In this document: piece after piece, positions 13,200 through 27,491 of the stretch
How positions within the stretch are numbered: position 1 is the stretch's first letter
Layout of the letters: the number at the start of each line of letters is the position of its first letter
Origin: Triops longicaudatus
Lineage: Eukaryota; Arthropoda; Branchiopoda; Notostraca; Triopsidae
Length of the DNA: 64,000 nucleotides
Reading direction: 5' to 3'
NCBI GenBank assembly: GCA_022885665.1
Contig: JAGQDJ010000084.1
Coordinates: 1 to 64,000, forward strand
The notes under the pieces: model-generated
Seen by the model: the letters and a program-made list of their open reading frames with translations, nothing else
The model's database searches: none
What the model was told of the DNA's origin: nothing
Position numbers and translations under genes: made by a program

Positions 13200-13745
13200 C
13201 ATAGAAGGATAACAGGGCTATCTCTCAATGTTATAGTTCTCTGCCTACGATGTCGGTCTCAAGAGGATATGGGGGTCTCGCGAAGATGGAGGGCATGTAA
13301 GAGTTTCCCATCGTACCCAGGGTAAGCATTCCTAATCTGCGAAAGAAAAAGGTAACAAAGGGAGCATCAATATTCTAAAAAGGGGGACTGGAGACCTTTC
13401 TCTTCCTATATTTCCCCTGCTTTCTATTCTAACATGAATCATATAAATGACTTGTTTTTTACATAAGCCTTTCCAATTGTTTTTGCGCTTCCATGCATTG
13501 TGTTATAAATGTCACGATAGCTCATTTACAATTCCTCTTTTTTTTAATAAAATTTTTCTGTTTGTTTTAGCACTACGCTGTAATTTGTCCTTTTCAAGAC
13601 GAATTACAGATTTTCAGGTCACCTCAAGTTATCTTCAAGTAATTTTTCTTTACTTTTCGTATTTTTAAGTTATAGAAATTACAGGAGGATCGAGAAAGCA
13701 GGCAGGAAACTTAAATATCTGGAGATAGCCCTGTTATCCTACTGT
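13200..13745. mobile_element. MITE-like element with terminal inverted repeats (copy 1)
   Basis: The left end near 13206 reads 'ggataacagggctatctc' and the right end near 13723 reads 'gagatagccctgttatcc', an exact 18-bp inverted repeat about 545 bp apart. The interior has no transposase. A diverged second copy lies at about 42190-42640 and shares internal stretches ('tcaagaggatatg', 'ggcattcctaa'-like, 'gacctttctcttcc'). Similarity to copy 2 runs slightly past the 18-bp repeat on the right, so the true boundary may be some 25 bp further out. No target duplication was fixed. Confidence 0.65.
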
Positions 13746-14172
13746 GTTACCCTTATACTGTGAGAGCGGCCTTAAGTATATTCCCATTTTTTATTTGTGC
13801 ACGCGTTAGGTTACATGAATGAGACTGAACACCATTTCAAAGTTTTTATTCTTTACAAGTACAAAACATAAAAATCTACGTATAACCTTTTATGCCATCG
13901 ATGAGAAAACCAAGAAAATAGGTCTTTACAGATTTACGACTCCCTCTAACATGACTTAACATTCCCGTTGCTACTTTTACACCGAAGAATATGAATAAAA
14001 GAACATTCTTCTTAGTTGTATCGTATACCCTAAAGCGTTTTCCTTTGAGTTGTACTTGCCCATCCCTTTGCCTGGCTAACTCCCAATTGTTTCGCACCAA
14101 GACATTACAACTACTCCCTTACACCCTCTATTTTCTTATATTTTCGCTTCTTAAGGTGCTAGCGCCATTTTT

Positions 14173-17100
14173 TCAAAGGCTAATTCCTCGGGTGATGGAC
14201 GCTTCCAATACGATACTGAAGTCTGCCAGAGTGGCCAGGATTTGCTCCAAGAATATACACAATTGAGGGTCCCTGAGAAAAGAAGACTCTTCGAACATGG
14301 AATACGTCACGTGGAGGGAAGGGAGTAAACGGCACCACTGATGCAAATATTTAGATCTGAAAACGAAAACATTTGATTGCAGTCATTAGTGAAAACAGAT
14401 TAGAACTAAAATAAATTTAGAATCTCAAATAACCAGGCCATTAAATTACCATCCGTACTTCAATCTGCTGTACAATTCAATTCCAGCAGTTTTTTATTCC
14501 CCCCCCCCCCCAAGCTACTGACGAAAATTATTTTGTTATAAAATATTATAAGCCTTGTTACAATGAAAACATAGCCAAGAATTTCCAAAAGTATTAATAA
14601 AAAAATATGACAGAAAGATATCGTCATTACTCGAGAAACTGACCTTATGTCTGATACTTCGGTTTTGTTTATATTTATGGACTTTCAAACATGTCATCAA
14701 GATATTTGCTTAGTTCGTGAAGAATAGGGCTATTACGCTAAAGTTAATGAATCCTAATCAGATAGAAAAAAAAATTAAGGAAAAAAAAAGTCGAACATAA
14801 TCAGACCCGATAATAGGAACCCCTAACTAGAATTTCGTTTGTTCAGCGAACTGTTTAATGAAACGTAAACAAAGATAAAACTCCGAACAAGATGGCTTGT
14901 CTACTGGCGCCTCTGGTAACGACAAACGATACTTTGAAATAAGCCTAAATGTCTCGGAAAGCAACTTTTTATCACGAAAATTGGTAAAGAATGCGATGTA
15001 TAGGTAACCCAAAACGTACATGTAGTTATAATTTATTGTTATTTTTTTATAAAAAAAAGAATATTGTCTTCTCTATCACAATGCAATACCTGAATCCTAA
15101 ACAGACGAGCAACTGAAATTTGCCATCTTTGCCCAGAGATGAAGCATCCTGCTCTACACGGTTGACAGTTTCGCTAATCCAACGCGCGATATCCGCTTTG
15201 CCCTTGGGGCATTCACCGCCCTCTATGCTTTCTTTGACTTTAACTGTAAAAACACAACGTAAGTTTGTAAATATGAGAAGTTAGAACATTATTACTAAAA
15301 TAATCCCAGAGGTATAGATTTCGACCGAAGAACCGCGAACTACGGAATCCATAGCTCAGCACCAGCTCGACACAACTGACCAATCCGCCTTCACCGCACA
15401 ACAAAGGCGTCAAACTGCCTCGTTCGTTGCTGGGACGATGGAAATACTTGACTAACGTATTTACACTATCGCCTGAATGAGACAAACAAAAAGAAATATT
15501 AAGCTAAAAAATATGCGCAAAAGAGTAGGAAAAATAGTCCAAAATTAATTTAAAAAAATAAATACAAGAAAATAAGAAATAATCTTTGGAAACACACTTA
15601 GGAACAATAGTAGGGTAAAATTAGTAAGTGAGTCATTAAAAGTTCAGAAAATATCACTAGAAAACTTATTCTAAGGAAACACTAAATATCGTTAAGAAAA
15701 TAAAAATAACTAAAATTCGTGAAAAGAAGAAATTTGTCGACTCTAACCCAATATTTGCTGGATTTCCGGTACGGTCAGCTTAGCTTTGGTGCCTCCGCTT
15801 TCGTTAAAGCTCCGTAAATCCGAAAAGGACCCTACGGGACCTACGCTAGGACTCCGAGCCCGGGGTAATGAACTTGAACTGTAGTTGTGACCCGCTGAAG
15901 AGGGTGACAGCATCTCGAAACTACTATTGGCTCCAAATTCCGTAGCTTCCGCCACAAGCAAACGTTCGCTCGAACCGTCGTCCACACCCCGTCCAAGCCA
16001 CCGCCCACAGGGAAACCTATTTCGCTTAAATACAATTAGATCCTCTCCAAAATCGTTCAAAAATAATTTTGTTAAAAATAGACTGATTCTATTTTAGAAA
16101 ATGATGTCTCAAACCGAACCTAACAATGAGCTAGCTCACTCTTGTCATCTGTCGTGAAAATATTTTTGTCTAGACTATTTCTCAAATCTCTGTAACTCAG
16201 TAAAGTACACAAATTTTGTAGTTACTGAAATTCGCGAAGAGAGAATAAAACAAATGAAATTTAAGACAACCGAGAGGAAAGTTGAATTTAGACATACTTT
16301 TTATTTTCTATTTGATTATTAACTTTTTATATTTTATTTAATTCGTTACCTGTAAGTTTGACCAGTGACGCCATTGCGAACAAGAACGAAATCCACCAAC
16401 CAACGTGGGTTTAATCCCGTATTATCGTGGCCGATCCGAAGTGTAGTTAGCAATCCCAAATTCTTGTGCTAAAACGTTAAAAAAAAATCCAAATCAATAC
16501 TCCGTCAACCTAACAATTATTCTTCAATTTCGAGCAATTTTATTATAAAAATAAATGCAAAAATAATAAAGAACGAATAAAGGTCAAAATTAGGAATACA
16601 AATATTGCTTGCCTGGAACAAAAACTCCATCTTGTTTCTCGAGAAATGGATAATACCGGACTCGCCCAAAGTGCCGGAGACTGCAACATACGGACAGGAA
16701 GACATAACTGACGCGGCGACTTTCTTGGAGCAGACAACGACCACGTGGTACGGAACAACTGTTAAGTAGAAAGGAAAAAATTTTTTTTTCAATGTTTTTC
16801 GCGTGTTGTGAGTTTTTTTACGACACGTTTGCGTTATAGTACTTACCAGTACTGGTGTAAGTATTGGTATAGCAATGGTAATCCACCGCATTCAGGGACA
16901 AAAGGTGAAACAAAAATTGCTCGCGCTCATCCTCACAACGCAGAAACGCATATCGTTTGTACAACGTCCTATAAAGAAAGTAAAACAAATAAAAAATTGC
17001 GGCATGACAAAAAATAAATAAATAAACACATGCAACAAGCATGGAAGTAACGACAAAAGCGCTAAGAACGAACGAACGAAAATTTTTGTTTTTATTGAAA

Positions 17101-20100
17101 AAGCAGAAAGTATACGATAAAGAAAATAAACATAAAGTAGAAACAAAATAAATAGGGGTGAAAAAAAACAACAGAAAGAAACAAATACCTTCAGATGGGT
17201 TATTTTGGAAACAAGTTGTTTATCTTGTCAATTTCGGCTATAACTTTTTAGTAAAAATAGAGCCAAAAAAGTGCTAGCTCTGTAGAATACTGTGCAGAAT
17301 CAAACAAGCCGCTGAGATTTTACTTCCATGGTGGTGCGTGTGAGTATTTTTTTTTTTTTTAAGTACGCGTTCGAAGTTGCCCAATACAGACAGAACGTCG
17401 AATGTTGGCAAGAGATTGCAAAAATTAGAAATAACATTTCTGCACGAAATTTCTACTCGGTGTAGTTTTCTTGGATAAGTTGAACACGTTTGACCATTTA
17501 CTTTGTGACAAATGACCAGTTCTAATAGAATAAAAGTGAAAATAAAACGGCAGAAAATAGAAAGTTAAAACTTCAAACTTCATTTTTTTCTTCTTCTTCA
17601 TTTTTTTTCGGTTTTACTATCACTTTGGTATTTTTGCCAAAATGCATTCAACTGTGAGGGAGGTTTTGGTTTCTAAATTGCCATGCTCTTTTACATCACA
17701 CACAGCAACTTTCTCCCGCGGCGCAACCCCCCAAAAAACCGTAAGCTACAACGCGGGAAAAAGGTCGCAATCTATTGGTTAACTTTGAACATCGAATTTG
17801 CTCTGAGATAAAAGGCTGTGACTTAGTTTGATTTCGATTACAGAAGACTGGCCAATGCAATATCTTTTTGGTAAGCGGAGCTCTTAACTGACAAGAGTTA
17901 TCTTTTGCTAATGAGAAATCCAAAATATTACAATACGCAAAATCCGAAGGCAGCCGAAGAAGACCATACATCGCAATCCAATGTCGGTCGTCTTTTAAAC
18001 CAACCAACCAACAACCAATACGCAAAAAATATACGCAAAGTACTGAACCTTATTTTGCCACAAAACATGTCCAAAAAAAAACTTGGTTTCCATATAGTAA
18101 TAAAGCGATTCAACACTGCTTCTGACCACTAATTTATTTTGTGTTATCTTGAATGTTTGAGGAGCAGTAAATAACCTACGGTTTCCCTTAAATCGTTTAA
18201 TGTTAAGCTGTATGCTAAAAATAGTCCCAGTAGCCGGTGCATAATTTTCGATACACGAACAGTTTTCTTTATAGCGAGAATTTCTTATACCTCTTCACTT
18301 GTGCTACATGTTAGTTTTCAAGAAATAAACTTGCACAAGTAGCAAATATGATTCAAAACTGCATGCAAATCCTCAAAATCTTCGAAATTCAAAGAAGAAA
18401 TGGCAAAACTCACCGCAGAAGTTTTTCTTTTGATAGTAAAGTCCGTAAATGCGTGGACAAAAGCTTCTTCTCCAACGCTAACCGAACCCACGCTCTGGCT
18501 AAGCCCACTTCTGTTTTGATTTCACTCATACTTTGCACATTCCTAGAGAACAAATCAAACATTCCCAAACAAATATAGTTAAAAAAATCTAAAACGCTCT
18601 TCGAACATTGTTGATCTGCTTTTACATTTATTATTTTGATATATTTCATAAGAAAGGCAATCCGTAGTTCAATCAAAAGATTAATATTTTTTTTATTCTA
18701 TATTTTAGAAATTACATAACGTTTAGGAATATATTCTTTAATAGGTCAACATTTTAAACGTTTCTTTACGTTAGAATTTTTACTACGTTTGATATGTTTA
18801 ACGTTAAAATATTTGAAATGTTTGGTACGTTTAAAACCATTCATAATTCAACGCAAGATAGATATTTTTCCAGATAATAAGTTTACCGCATGTCAAAGGT
18901 CACCGAAACGGGCAACGGCCTTAATTTCAACTCCTGTCTCGGTTCACGTTCGCGATCACGCGATTTTCGGTGCGAAGGCGACTGCAAGGGCGACGCTAAT
19001 GGAGAAACTGGATCGCTTTCCAACGTTAAGGTTGATAAATCTGAATTTCCAAAATAAACCAATGAATACAAATTATCACAAATTCCCTTCTTCTTCGTGA
19101 TAAGTATCGAGACTCACACTCTAAGCGTTTTCTGAACACTGTCCATGCTAAGGCTGCGTGTAAGATTTAAGAACGTAAGGGATTATTTTAGGATTATTAA
19201 CTTTAGGGTTATTTTTTACTTTACTTTTGTTTTGTTAACAATCAATAGATACAGTGCTGGATAGAAAACAAGGAACTTACTAGGACTTTGAGACTGAGAA
19301 CTCAGTAATTGGGGATTTCCACGGTTTTCCAATTCTTGGTAATGCAGCAAATGCGACCATAATGCCGACTTTCCCTAAATTTCGAAAATAAACAAATTAC
19401 AAATAAATTTTGGTGAATTTGAACAGATATTAAAAAAAAAACGTTACTCACCTGCTTTTGTTGTAAGCCATGACTCCAAATGCGCTCCAATAGGTCGCAT
19501 AGCGAAGCTAGTAGCGGATTTTCTTCTAATCCCACTAGAGTCACGTGACCGTGACCCAATTCGACGGCTTCGGAGCCCATTTTATCCACCAAGAGTCTTT
19601 TCGTTTTCGCTTTGCACTCCTGTTAAACAATACATAAATAAATAAATTCAAATAAATTCAATAAATTCACTCAAAAGTAAAAATTTCTAAAAATAAAAAA
19701 GACACCAAAGTAAATAAGACACCAATGAAAAACATTTGCATCTGTTATTTGTATCGTTTACACGTCGAAGTATTATATTACTTTCAATAATTGCTCAACA
19801 AACTTCCAGTTCGTCTGTGCAATGGCGGCAGCGCTGGGAATCAACTGCTCCAACTTCTGCTCCGTTACTTCCGGTCCGCTAGCAGATCTTTCCAGCATTT
19901 TTTCCTTCTTTTTGCCCGCTGAGCTACTCTTTTTCTTTCCACGACTAAGGAAATACGTTAAAACAAGTAGACAAGTAGTTAAAATTAGCTAAAGTAAGTG
20001 AATTCATCACAATGCAATGAATAAGTCAAAATCACTAAAAAAGCTAGAAAAAGTGTTCAAATATAACGAAATGAATAAAGTGTGTTCACATAAACATGAA

Positions 20101-23100
20101 ACCGTTATATAAATAAAATGGTTAAATTAAGTGAACGAATAAGTTAAATATGTCAAAATAGTCCGATTTGTAACTAACATTCCGATTACAATAAATCAAC
20201 TTAAAAGGTGAAATAAATAAGCTAAATACCTAAATGAAGGAGTTGCCACTCAATAAATCAGTTAAGTAAGTGCAACGAATTAAGAAAATTACAAAACTGA
20301 CAAAAAAGAACACAATATAAATAGTTTCTTTGGGGCTAGTGTAAAAATAATACGACAGCGGCAAATTGATTAAAAACGATAAAAATAGCAAGAAAACTTT
20401 GTAAGAAATTTTAAAATCTCCTGTTACTATTTATTTGTATACAAATATTTTTTCATGTTTTCGTGTTTCAGAACAAAATCTTTATTTACTTTAAAGTAGC
20501 AGCCGGTATCTGGTTAAGTAGATTAGCGTCCGGGAGCGGAAACCGAGTCAAAAACCAAGCCCGGGGGTAACCATCTTTCTTTTCCAGCTCTAGAGGGGGG
20601 GATACGCGCTCCGGGAGTGCAAGGGGAGTGGCTTTGGCTAGCCGTTGGATCAACAAGTTCTCCGTGTCGTAAAAACACTTGCAAGGTTCGTAACCTGGCG
20701 TCCGCGTCGATTCGCCTAACTGATCCCTGCAAAGAACGAAAAGTTTTATAAATTGAACAATACACAAACATAATTTTTAATGTTGAAAAATATAAACAGA
20801 ATATTAAAGACCAACAATATGAAATAAAAATCGAATAAAGAAACACGAAAACGGAAAAGTAAAAAAGTGTTCAATTACAGCAAAACTTCAGTTAAATTCT
20901 TTCAAGATTTCACCTCAAATTTTGTTGTAATGAAAGTTTCTTTAAAAGTTCGTTAAAGTAGTCGAAAATTTCCTGGTTTTCACTTTTAGACTTCATTTCA
21001 GTTTTTAACGTTCCGTTCTGACATTTCTCGGCTTTACCAACTACACCCAACGATATTTACAGTAATTTCGGTAAGCATCTATTCAACACGTAATTTTAAC
21101 AAAATTCTCTTTAATTGTTAAAAATAGCTGAAAATTTCATAAATTTTCAGATTTCTTTATTCTTAGTTAACTTTTCGCTCTTAACATTCCTGAATTTTTT
21201 AAAGTAATTTCAACGAAGTTTTTGCCAGTTTTACTAAATTGCAATTTAAATTCTGTAAATTATTATTTTCAAAAATAATTAACGTAGAAAATCCTTGTAA
21301 GCGCTTGAAAATTTCGTAGTGTTTAACTTTTTGACTTCACTTTTTGATTTTCAACATTTTGATTTTCTTCAAATATTCCAAACGAAAGATTAATTCTTGC
21401 CATTAGATTTTCGCTTCACATTTTATGAAAACGCAATGTTTCTCAGAAAATTATTAAAATTAATCTGAAAATTCCTTGTTTTCCATTTTCATTGCAACGT
21501 TTCCACTTTCGATAATTTATCAGCCTCTTCAAGTACTCTCAATGAAAATTCACAAATTTCGTTACTTTTTTCTTAAAATTTAACTAAATTAACGAAATTT
21601 TCTTTAGAAAATCTTTACAAGTTAATTAAAGGATCTTAAGTATTGTAGAAAAGAGTATACCGAAGCTGTTTTAGGCGCAAATCAAAGAAGGCCACGGGCG
21701 AATCCCGTAGTCCTGGCCCCGCTCCTGACTGTAGCGCCATGATCTTGGCGTCGATAAAGTTGGTGAAAAGTTGCGTGTCCAAGAACCGTGCTAAAAAGGC
21801 CAAAGTCTGTCTCGGTTGGTCTGACAAAAACGGCGCCGAGTCAAAATGGCTTACTGCGAACGAGTCTGCGTCCTGCTAAAATAAAAAAAAACTCTTATTC
21901 TAACAATAGTTTTAACAAATATTTTTCGTCAATTGCAATTATCCACGAAGACAAATTTTTTATTTCATAAAAAGCCCTTTTCCTATGAATAAATCCTGCT
22001 TTTTAAGAAAAATACAACTTTTCTGAACACACAAGTAATTTTCCTTTCAAATTAAAATATGGGTTTCAAAAATAGTAGTAAGGAAGGAAAACGAGGAAAA
22101 TAACTTTTTGAAGGAATTACTTGTGACGGTTGAATGAGAAAATGCTCGTAGGCCGCGAAGAGATGGAGAAAACGGTGGAAAATAATTTCCCGGAGGGCGT
22201 TGTTAAGTTTCATGTCCGTTTCATACTGCTTCAACGGGTCCACACACTGTGGCATGGCCTTCTTCGGATTCGGTTTCTCCCAATCGTGTATTGACGTGAT
22301 GACACCTAACGCAAATAATTTTTGTGTTGGGACATAATTTCCTTTACGCAGGAACTAAATTTTCGAAATTTTGACAAAGATTACGTAAAAGCGTTTAATC
22401 GATTTTAGGACTTTTCCGCACTAAAAGTTATTTTTAAAAATAACTATAAAAACTTTCCTTAATTGACAAAAGTCGCAAAAAAATATGTAAGCGCTCAAAA
22501 TCTACAAAGCACTTTTCAGAAATATCTTAAAACCAAACGTTAAACATTAAAGTAAAATTTTGCTTCCAAAAGTGTGGAAAATATTGAACGATTAGTTAAA
22601 TTCGTGCTGAGAAATTCCTATGTAAATCGGCCATAAGCGAGAATATTCATCTTATCGAGGAATCTTTTGTTTTTCTTTTTAAATCAAAGTGTCACACTAC
22701 TTGAGACTTATTTAGGCTCAAGTAACTGAAACAGAACTTTAAATTTGGCAAAACACACTCGGATATTTGTGTATACCTGTGCGTTGAGCAATGGCTGCAA
22801 CACGTTGGAAGACTGGTGACTGTTCCAAGATGGTTTTATTAGATTGATTAGTGGTCCAATCGTTCATGACTTGATTGTCATTCATTTCGTTCAACCAACG
22901 CTCGCTTTCCGAGTTCCACGACATTTTCCTCCTGTGCTTCGTCTGAGGTTGACTCCTACGATAGAAACAAGAACAAACACAATAACTAAAAAATGAAATA
23001 AAAATAAGAAAAATTAAACTTGAGAATGAATTCGAAAATTAATTTTAAAAGTGGAGAGAGTAAATAAAAGAGAAAATAAAAAGAAAGGAAGTAAATTTCG

Positions 23101-26100
23101 AAGAAAACAAAGACAAAGACGACAAAAAGAAAGAAGCCAAGAACGAAGGAAACAAATAAGAGAGCAAAGCAATCGTAGGGCCCTGAGGTAGAAATGCAAC
23201 AAAGATCAACGAGACTATAGGTGCAAGAAAACCCTTGCTCCCTTCCTTTATGTTTAGTCCCGTGTTGGAAGTAAGGCGAAAGCATTATCTTTCCATCACA
23301 TCTCTACTCAGATACTTTTGTAACTCACTGAAGTCAATAACGCAACACAGCAGATCAGCAATAGGCAATAGCCAAACTGGTTCACACAAACAAAGGACAA
23401 GACAGTCGAAAAAGGCTTTTTTGTTTTCCATGTTACAAGTTTAATTTCCGAATGTTCTTTTTCATTTAGCGTGCTACAATAGCATTAAACATAAAACTAT
23501 CAGGGTATTCAGTCACGTTAGGTTTAGAATTTCTTAGGTTAGTCTAGCTGGATTAAGTTAGATTCAGTTAGGTTCTGATTAGAGAAAAGTTTTCATGCGC
23601 TTTTTCATCGCAAATCGCATAATCCCTAGTCCTACGTGCCTCCCTCAAAAATCTGTAAGCCGTAACATGAGAAAAGGATCGCAGTTCGCTGGGGAACGTT
23701 GAATATCGAATTTACCTGGAGTCAAAATTTTATAAATTTGTTTTGACTCAACTGACGTAAAGGAGGTCTTACAGTATCTTTCTGAAAAAACTGAGCTTTT
23801 TAACTGTCATGAACTTTCGTTAAAAAAAATTTAAGGTTCTAAAAATGTACCAAGAAACTGTCTGATTTTCAACCTCATTGCCACCTCAATGTCACGAAAT
23901 GTTTAAAAAATACAGTTTTGCTTCCCTCCCCCCTGCCCCCCAAAAAACGGTTAAAAGGCTATTCATCGCTGAGTCTAAGGACACCTTGATTGCTGCGTTA
24001 AGTTGAGGGACAGTAGACTTTCTACTTTACCGCATGTGTTCAGGATAATCCCAATTGACGTTACAAAGTCAAGCAAACGTACCGTAATAAGAGAAAATCG
24101 ATGAAACGAAATAAAAACTCACGGTTGTGCGGAGGTTATTTGGTACATTTTAAGGATTTCCTGCAATTCTTCCAAGACTTCATGTTGGTGCGGAAAAGGG
24201 GGCAAATCCTCAGGGAATTCAATTAAACCATTGTCAATATCCACTACACAAGCATTAGCTTGAGGCTCTGCCCCTTCCATGGGATTCGACGGCTGCGACG
24301 AGCTGCCGGCACCGCTGAGGACGTGCAAACCCATGACGTACGGTACCGGCGCGTCCAAAAAGTGCCTCATCGCTGCAGGCAAGATGGGCACGTACACGTG
24401 AGGCCAGGAAAACGGCCACAGTAGGGCCGACAGACACTCCCCGACCAACATCAAACGATAGCATTCTGTTTAACAGAACCAAATGCATAAATTAAACTTA
24501 ATTGAATATCTTTTCACTGAAATAAAAAGTAAATAAAAAAGTAAATTCGTCAAACTACGTAAAATTTCTAAAAAAAATACAAAAATCTAGAATTTCCTAA
24601 AAATGAAAGTTGTAAGCTTATCGTAAAATTATAGCTAAATACTTTCGTAAAATATAGTTTTTTACATTGTGCAACTTCTACGAGAAAAAAATATCTAGAT
24701 CGCGGAAAACATTACATCTTGACTTATCAGTCTATTGAAAAAGAATCTGCAACACATTTACAAAACTTCGTGTAGGTCGTGAAAAAATGTGTGAGATAAA
24801 TAAATAAATGGGAAAGGAATTAAGTTTACCTTTGGAGTATAAGAGAATCTGATGCTCGAGTAAGATACTCGTAAGGAGCTGCAAAACAGCTTCGGTGCGG
24901 AAGAGGGTGAAGAGTTCCCTGAGAGGATAATCGCAAAGCGGCAATTCGCCCAGGTGGATGGCGGGGCGTTGTAACACACTTGGGCCCGGTTTGTACAGCA
25001 GGGCGTGATTAGGGCTGGGCAACGGAATATGATACAGCAGATGGTACATGGTCGTCGTGACGTCATGGACCGTAACGTGAGACGAATACAAGCTCGAGTG
25101 TAAGGTCCTTCAAAACGTTAACATTATAAATTAAAAAATTAAAAGAAAACAAAAAATTCTTTAAAAAATGAAAAAAAGTGAAAAATCTTTAAAAAATATA
25201 AAAATAAAATTAAAACGTTAAGGAGAATTTCTTGTTATACATGAATTTGTTAATGATTAGCTTTTAAGTCGTAAAGCTTTAGCTGTTAAGGAAAAAAAAG
25301 TAAAAAAATCCATAAAATAACTAAAAAATTACAGGCCATCAATAACAACTTTAAAAGATAAATATTCTAAAATATTCTAAAATCTCTAGAATTTTTTCCT
25401 AAACTTTTAAGAATTTTGATCAAAATAGTTAGAATTCTTTGAAGTTCAGCAAAAATTGAAGCAAACCACTTTTTCCGAATTAATGGAAGAGAAAAAATGC
25501 TTAGCTGCCCGGATTGAAACATAAGCATTGACATTTATAAAAATGAAGTAAATTCACTGAAAGAGGAAGAAACCAAGTTACTTGTAAACATTTTGGAGTA
25601 AAGCACGCGCGGAATGGACCAAAGGCAAGGTACAGACGAGGACGATACACTTGGAGGCCAAGAGCCAGTGTCGATCCGGATCGAAATGAAAGAACCCGGT
25701 GGTTAACGGAGACGGGGAATGTGAGAGCTCACTGGCTTTGACGCGAAAGTGTCTAGGCAACGAGTGAGTTGACGACTGGTGTTGCTGGGAAGTCAAGAAA
25801 GGAAATTTGGGACTGGTTTCCGCCACGTGCATCGTCTAAAGACAGACACTTTAACTCTTTAAACGTCAACTCACGTTACTTTCGTAAAATAAACAAATGC
25901 AATCTGCGATGAAATTAATGATCCACAAAAGAGGTTAAATAATAGATAGATATTATATATTCGACCTACTGAGAAATAAAGATTAACAGAAAAATAAAAA
26001 TTCAAGAATTGAAAGAAAAGATGGAATGAAGGAAAAAATACGCTAACATAGGTTAAAGCAAGTATAGTTAAACTAGGTTTGGCTCAAATAATTTTGTTTT

Positions 26101-27491
26101 GGGTGCATTAATTTAGGCTAAGTTACGTTACGCTTTTATAGTTCGGTTATGTTAGGTAAGATTTCGTGGATTAGGTTTAATTAAGTTTCATTAGGTTAGT
26201 TTTGGTTTGATTGAAGTTAGACGAGGTTAAGTTAAATTAATTTTCCTTAGGTTCAATTTAGGCCACACTCTACCACCTGGTCTTGTGAGCTACATCCATG
26301 GGAATTTTTTGTCAAAGCTTTTTTGATACTTTTAAAAATTTCTCGACAGTACAATTATGCACAATAGTTGTCGCGCATTGGCATGTTAAGCATCCAAAAA
26401 AGCTACGGGTAAATTTGCAGGAATTTGATCAAATTTTGCGCCTTTTAAATTTCGAAAGAACAGGGAATATACGTTTTTTCCCCACTCCTTTCTATAGATA
26501 TTTAAGAAAAAGAATTTTTACCGAAAAATCTTGTCAGTCCATAGTACCACTTTGTCGGCTTTTAAGACGAAGTATAAACTATGTTAGCTCCCACATTCTG
26601 CTTCCGAAAACATTACGCAAAAGTGTAAAAAAATTTTTTTAACGTAATTCAACGAAGTGATAGGTATAAATAATCAAAAATTTACTGTCGAAAAATTGCT
26701 GAAGTATATTAAACGGTTTTCGCGAAATCATCCTGAAACTTTCCCCCCCATTTCCAAGGCTGGTTCCAAGAGAAAGGTTGGTGTACAAAAAGCTTAAACT
26801 AGGTTAATTTAGCTTAGATTGGATTATAATTTCGCTAGATTAGGTTTAGATATGCTAAGTTATGGTGAATTTAGTTAAACTAGATTACATTGTGTTAGGA
26901 TAAAATGAGTAGTTTTACGGTGCGCTTTAGTTAGGTTATATAACCGAAAAGTTCCCAATCGTATACCTGCAGCGAAACCATGGCGTTCAGTATGCCTGGA
27001 TCCTGCACTTGCTCCCAACAAGTCAACGAATAACCGTGAATCTGGGAACCGTTTTCACTCGTGATAATAAATGGGTGAAAAGTGGTTGTTTCACCATCTG
27101 GCCATTCTTCGGCTTTGTCTTTCGGACACACGCGGAATTGCAAGCCTCTGGGCATGCACAACTGTAAAATAAAATCGTAAATTTACAAACTCTTGAAACA
27201 CATTATGTTATTTAAATATATATACCATATTAACCGCGTTTCCATTAACCGCTTCATGACTTTCAGGAAAATGTGCGAGGACACTAGATTGGTAAAAGCG
27301 TTCTAACGGTGGTGCGGATGCATTATGATCTTCTGTAATTTTTAAAAATAAAAAACAGGTCATATATGTGCTTAAGGAAAAGAAAAATAAATATGGTTCC
27401 ACTTACTGAGCAAAGGATTTGGTTCTAATCCTACTTGGGTATTCAAACCGCAAATAAACAAAGAATCAACAAAACGATTGTTCTGACTCAT
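14173..27491 (-). CDS. DENND5: DENND5-type DENN domain protein, Rab exchange factor (22 exons, 1318 aa)
   Basis: DENND5A/B (RAB6IP1) proteins are Rab39 exchange factors and Rab6 effectors at Golgi/endosomes. Exons (minus order): 27491-27407, 27332-27226, 27161-26967, 25835-25582, 25107-24830, 24465-24123, 22955-22777, 22305-22121, 21875-21661, 20726-20490, 19944-19782, 19619-19452, 19374-19281, 19040-18887, 18542-18414, 16968-16847, 16758-16613, 16468-16350, 16016-15748, 15472-15296, 15243-15090, 14356-14173. Phases match throughout and 3957 nt are in frame. uDENN is about residues 29-213 and DENN about 214-420, followed by dDENN. RUN1 is about 750-960 (AVELGHGHVTLVGLEEN, LCDLLERIWSHGLQ, KRYAFLRC), PLAT about 965-1070 (LTTLRIGHDNTGL), then FPCGRWLGRGVDDGS, and RUN2 about 1150-1310. 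Length is close to human DENND5A (about 1287 aa), so it appears complete. The 16613 donor is GC, not GT. Paralog A versus B is not resolvable. Confidence 0.92.
16969..18413. repeat. DENND5 intron with interspersed repeat (copy 1)
   Basis: An intron of about 1.4 kb. Positions about 17726-17905 align by eye with 23640-23825 in another DENND5 intron: 'cgtaagc..acg.gaaaa.ggtcgca', then 'aac.ttgaa.atcgaattt', then 'cagtatcttt' versus 'caatatcttt', then 'gagct.tt.aactg'. Around 18155-18180, 'gaggagcagtaaat' recurs in the copy near 31990. No coding frame was recognised. Confidence 0.45.
22956..24122. repeat. DENND5 intron with interspersed repeat (copy 2) and TTAGG-like motifs
   Basis: Positions about 23640-23825 match the copy at 17726-17905. 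Positions about 23965-24065 match about 31953-32150 downstream of TPST ('tcgctga', 'gacacct', 'gttgag..gcagta', 'cccaattgacg'). A short TTAGG-like stretch lies at 23515-23580. The shared order suggests one element family of several hundred bp, of unknown class. Confidence 0.45.
25836..26966. repeat. DENND5 intron 3 with degenerate TTAGG-like repeats
   Basis: The intron carries degenerate TTAGG/TTAGGTTA-like words at about 26041-26270 and 26810-26940. A minor open frame at 26298-26642 has no recognisable domain and is probably chance. Confidence 0.45.

Noticed and set aside
13205..13222. Similarity of 'ggataacaggg' in the MITE terminus to the I-SceI homing endonuclease site
   Set aside because: Only 11 of 18 bases form a shared core, there is no endonuclease gene nearby, and the motif is explained as the inverted repeat of the MITE.
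15743..16060. Longer open frame starting MNDFGEDLIVF before the DENND5 FPCGRWLGRG segment
   Set aside because: The exon begins at the acceptor after 16017 (AG+GTTTCCC). The extra N-terminal residues are intronic and absent from the family pattern.
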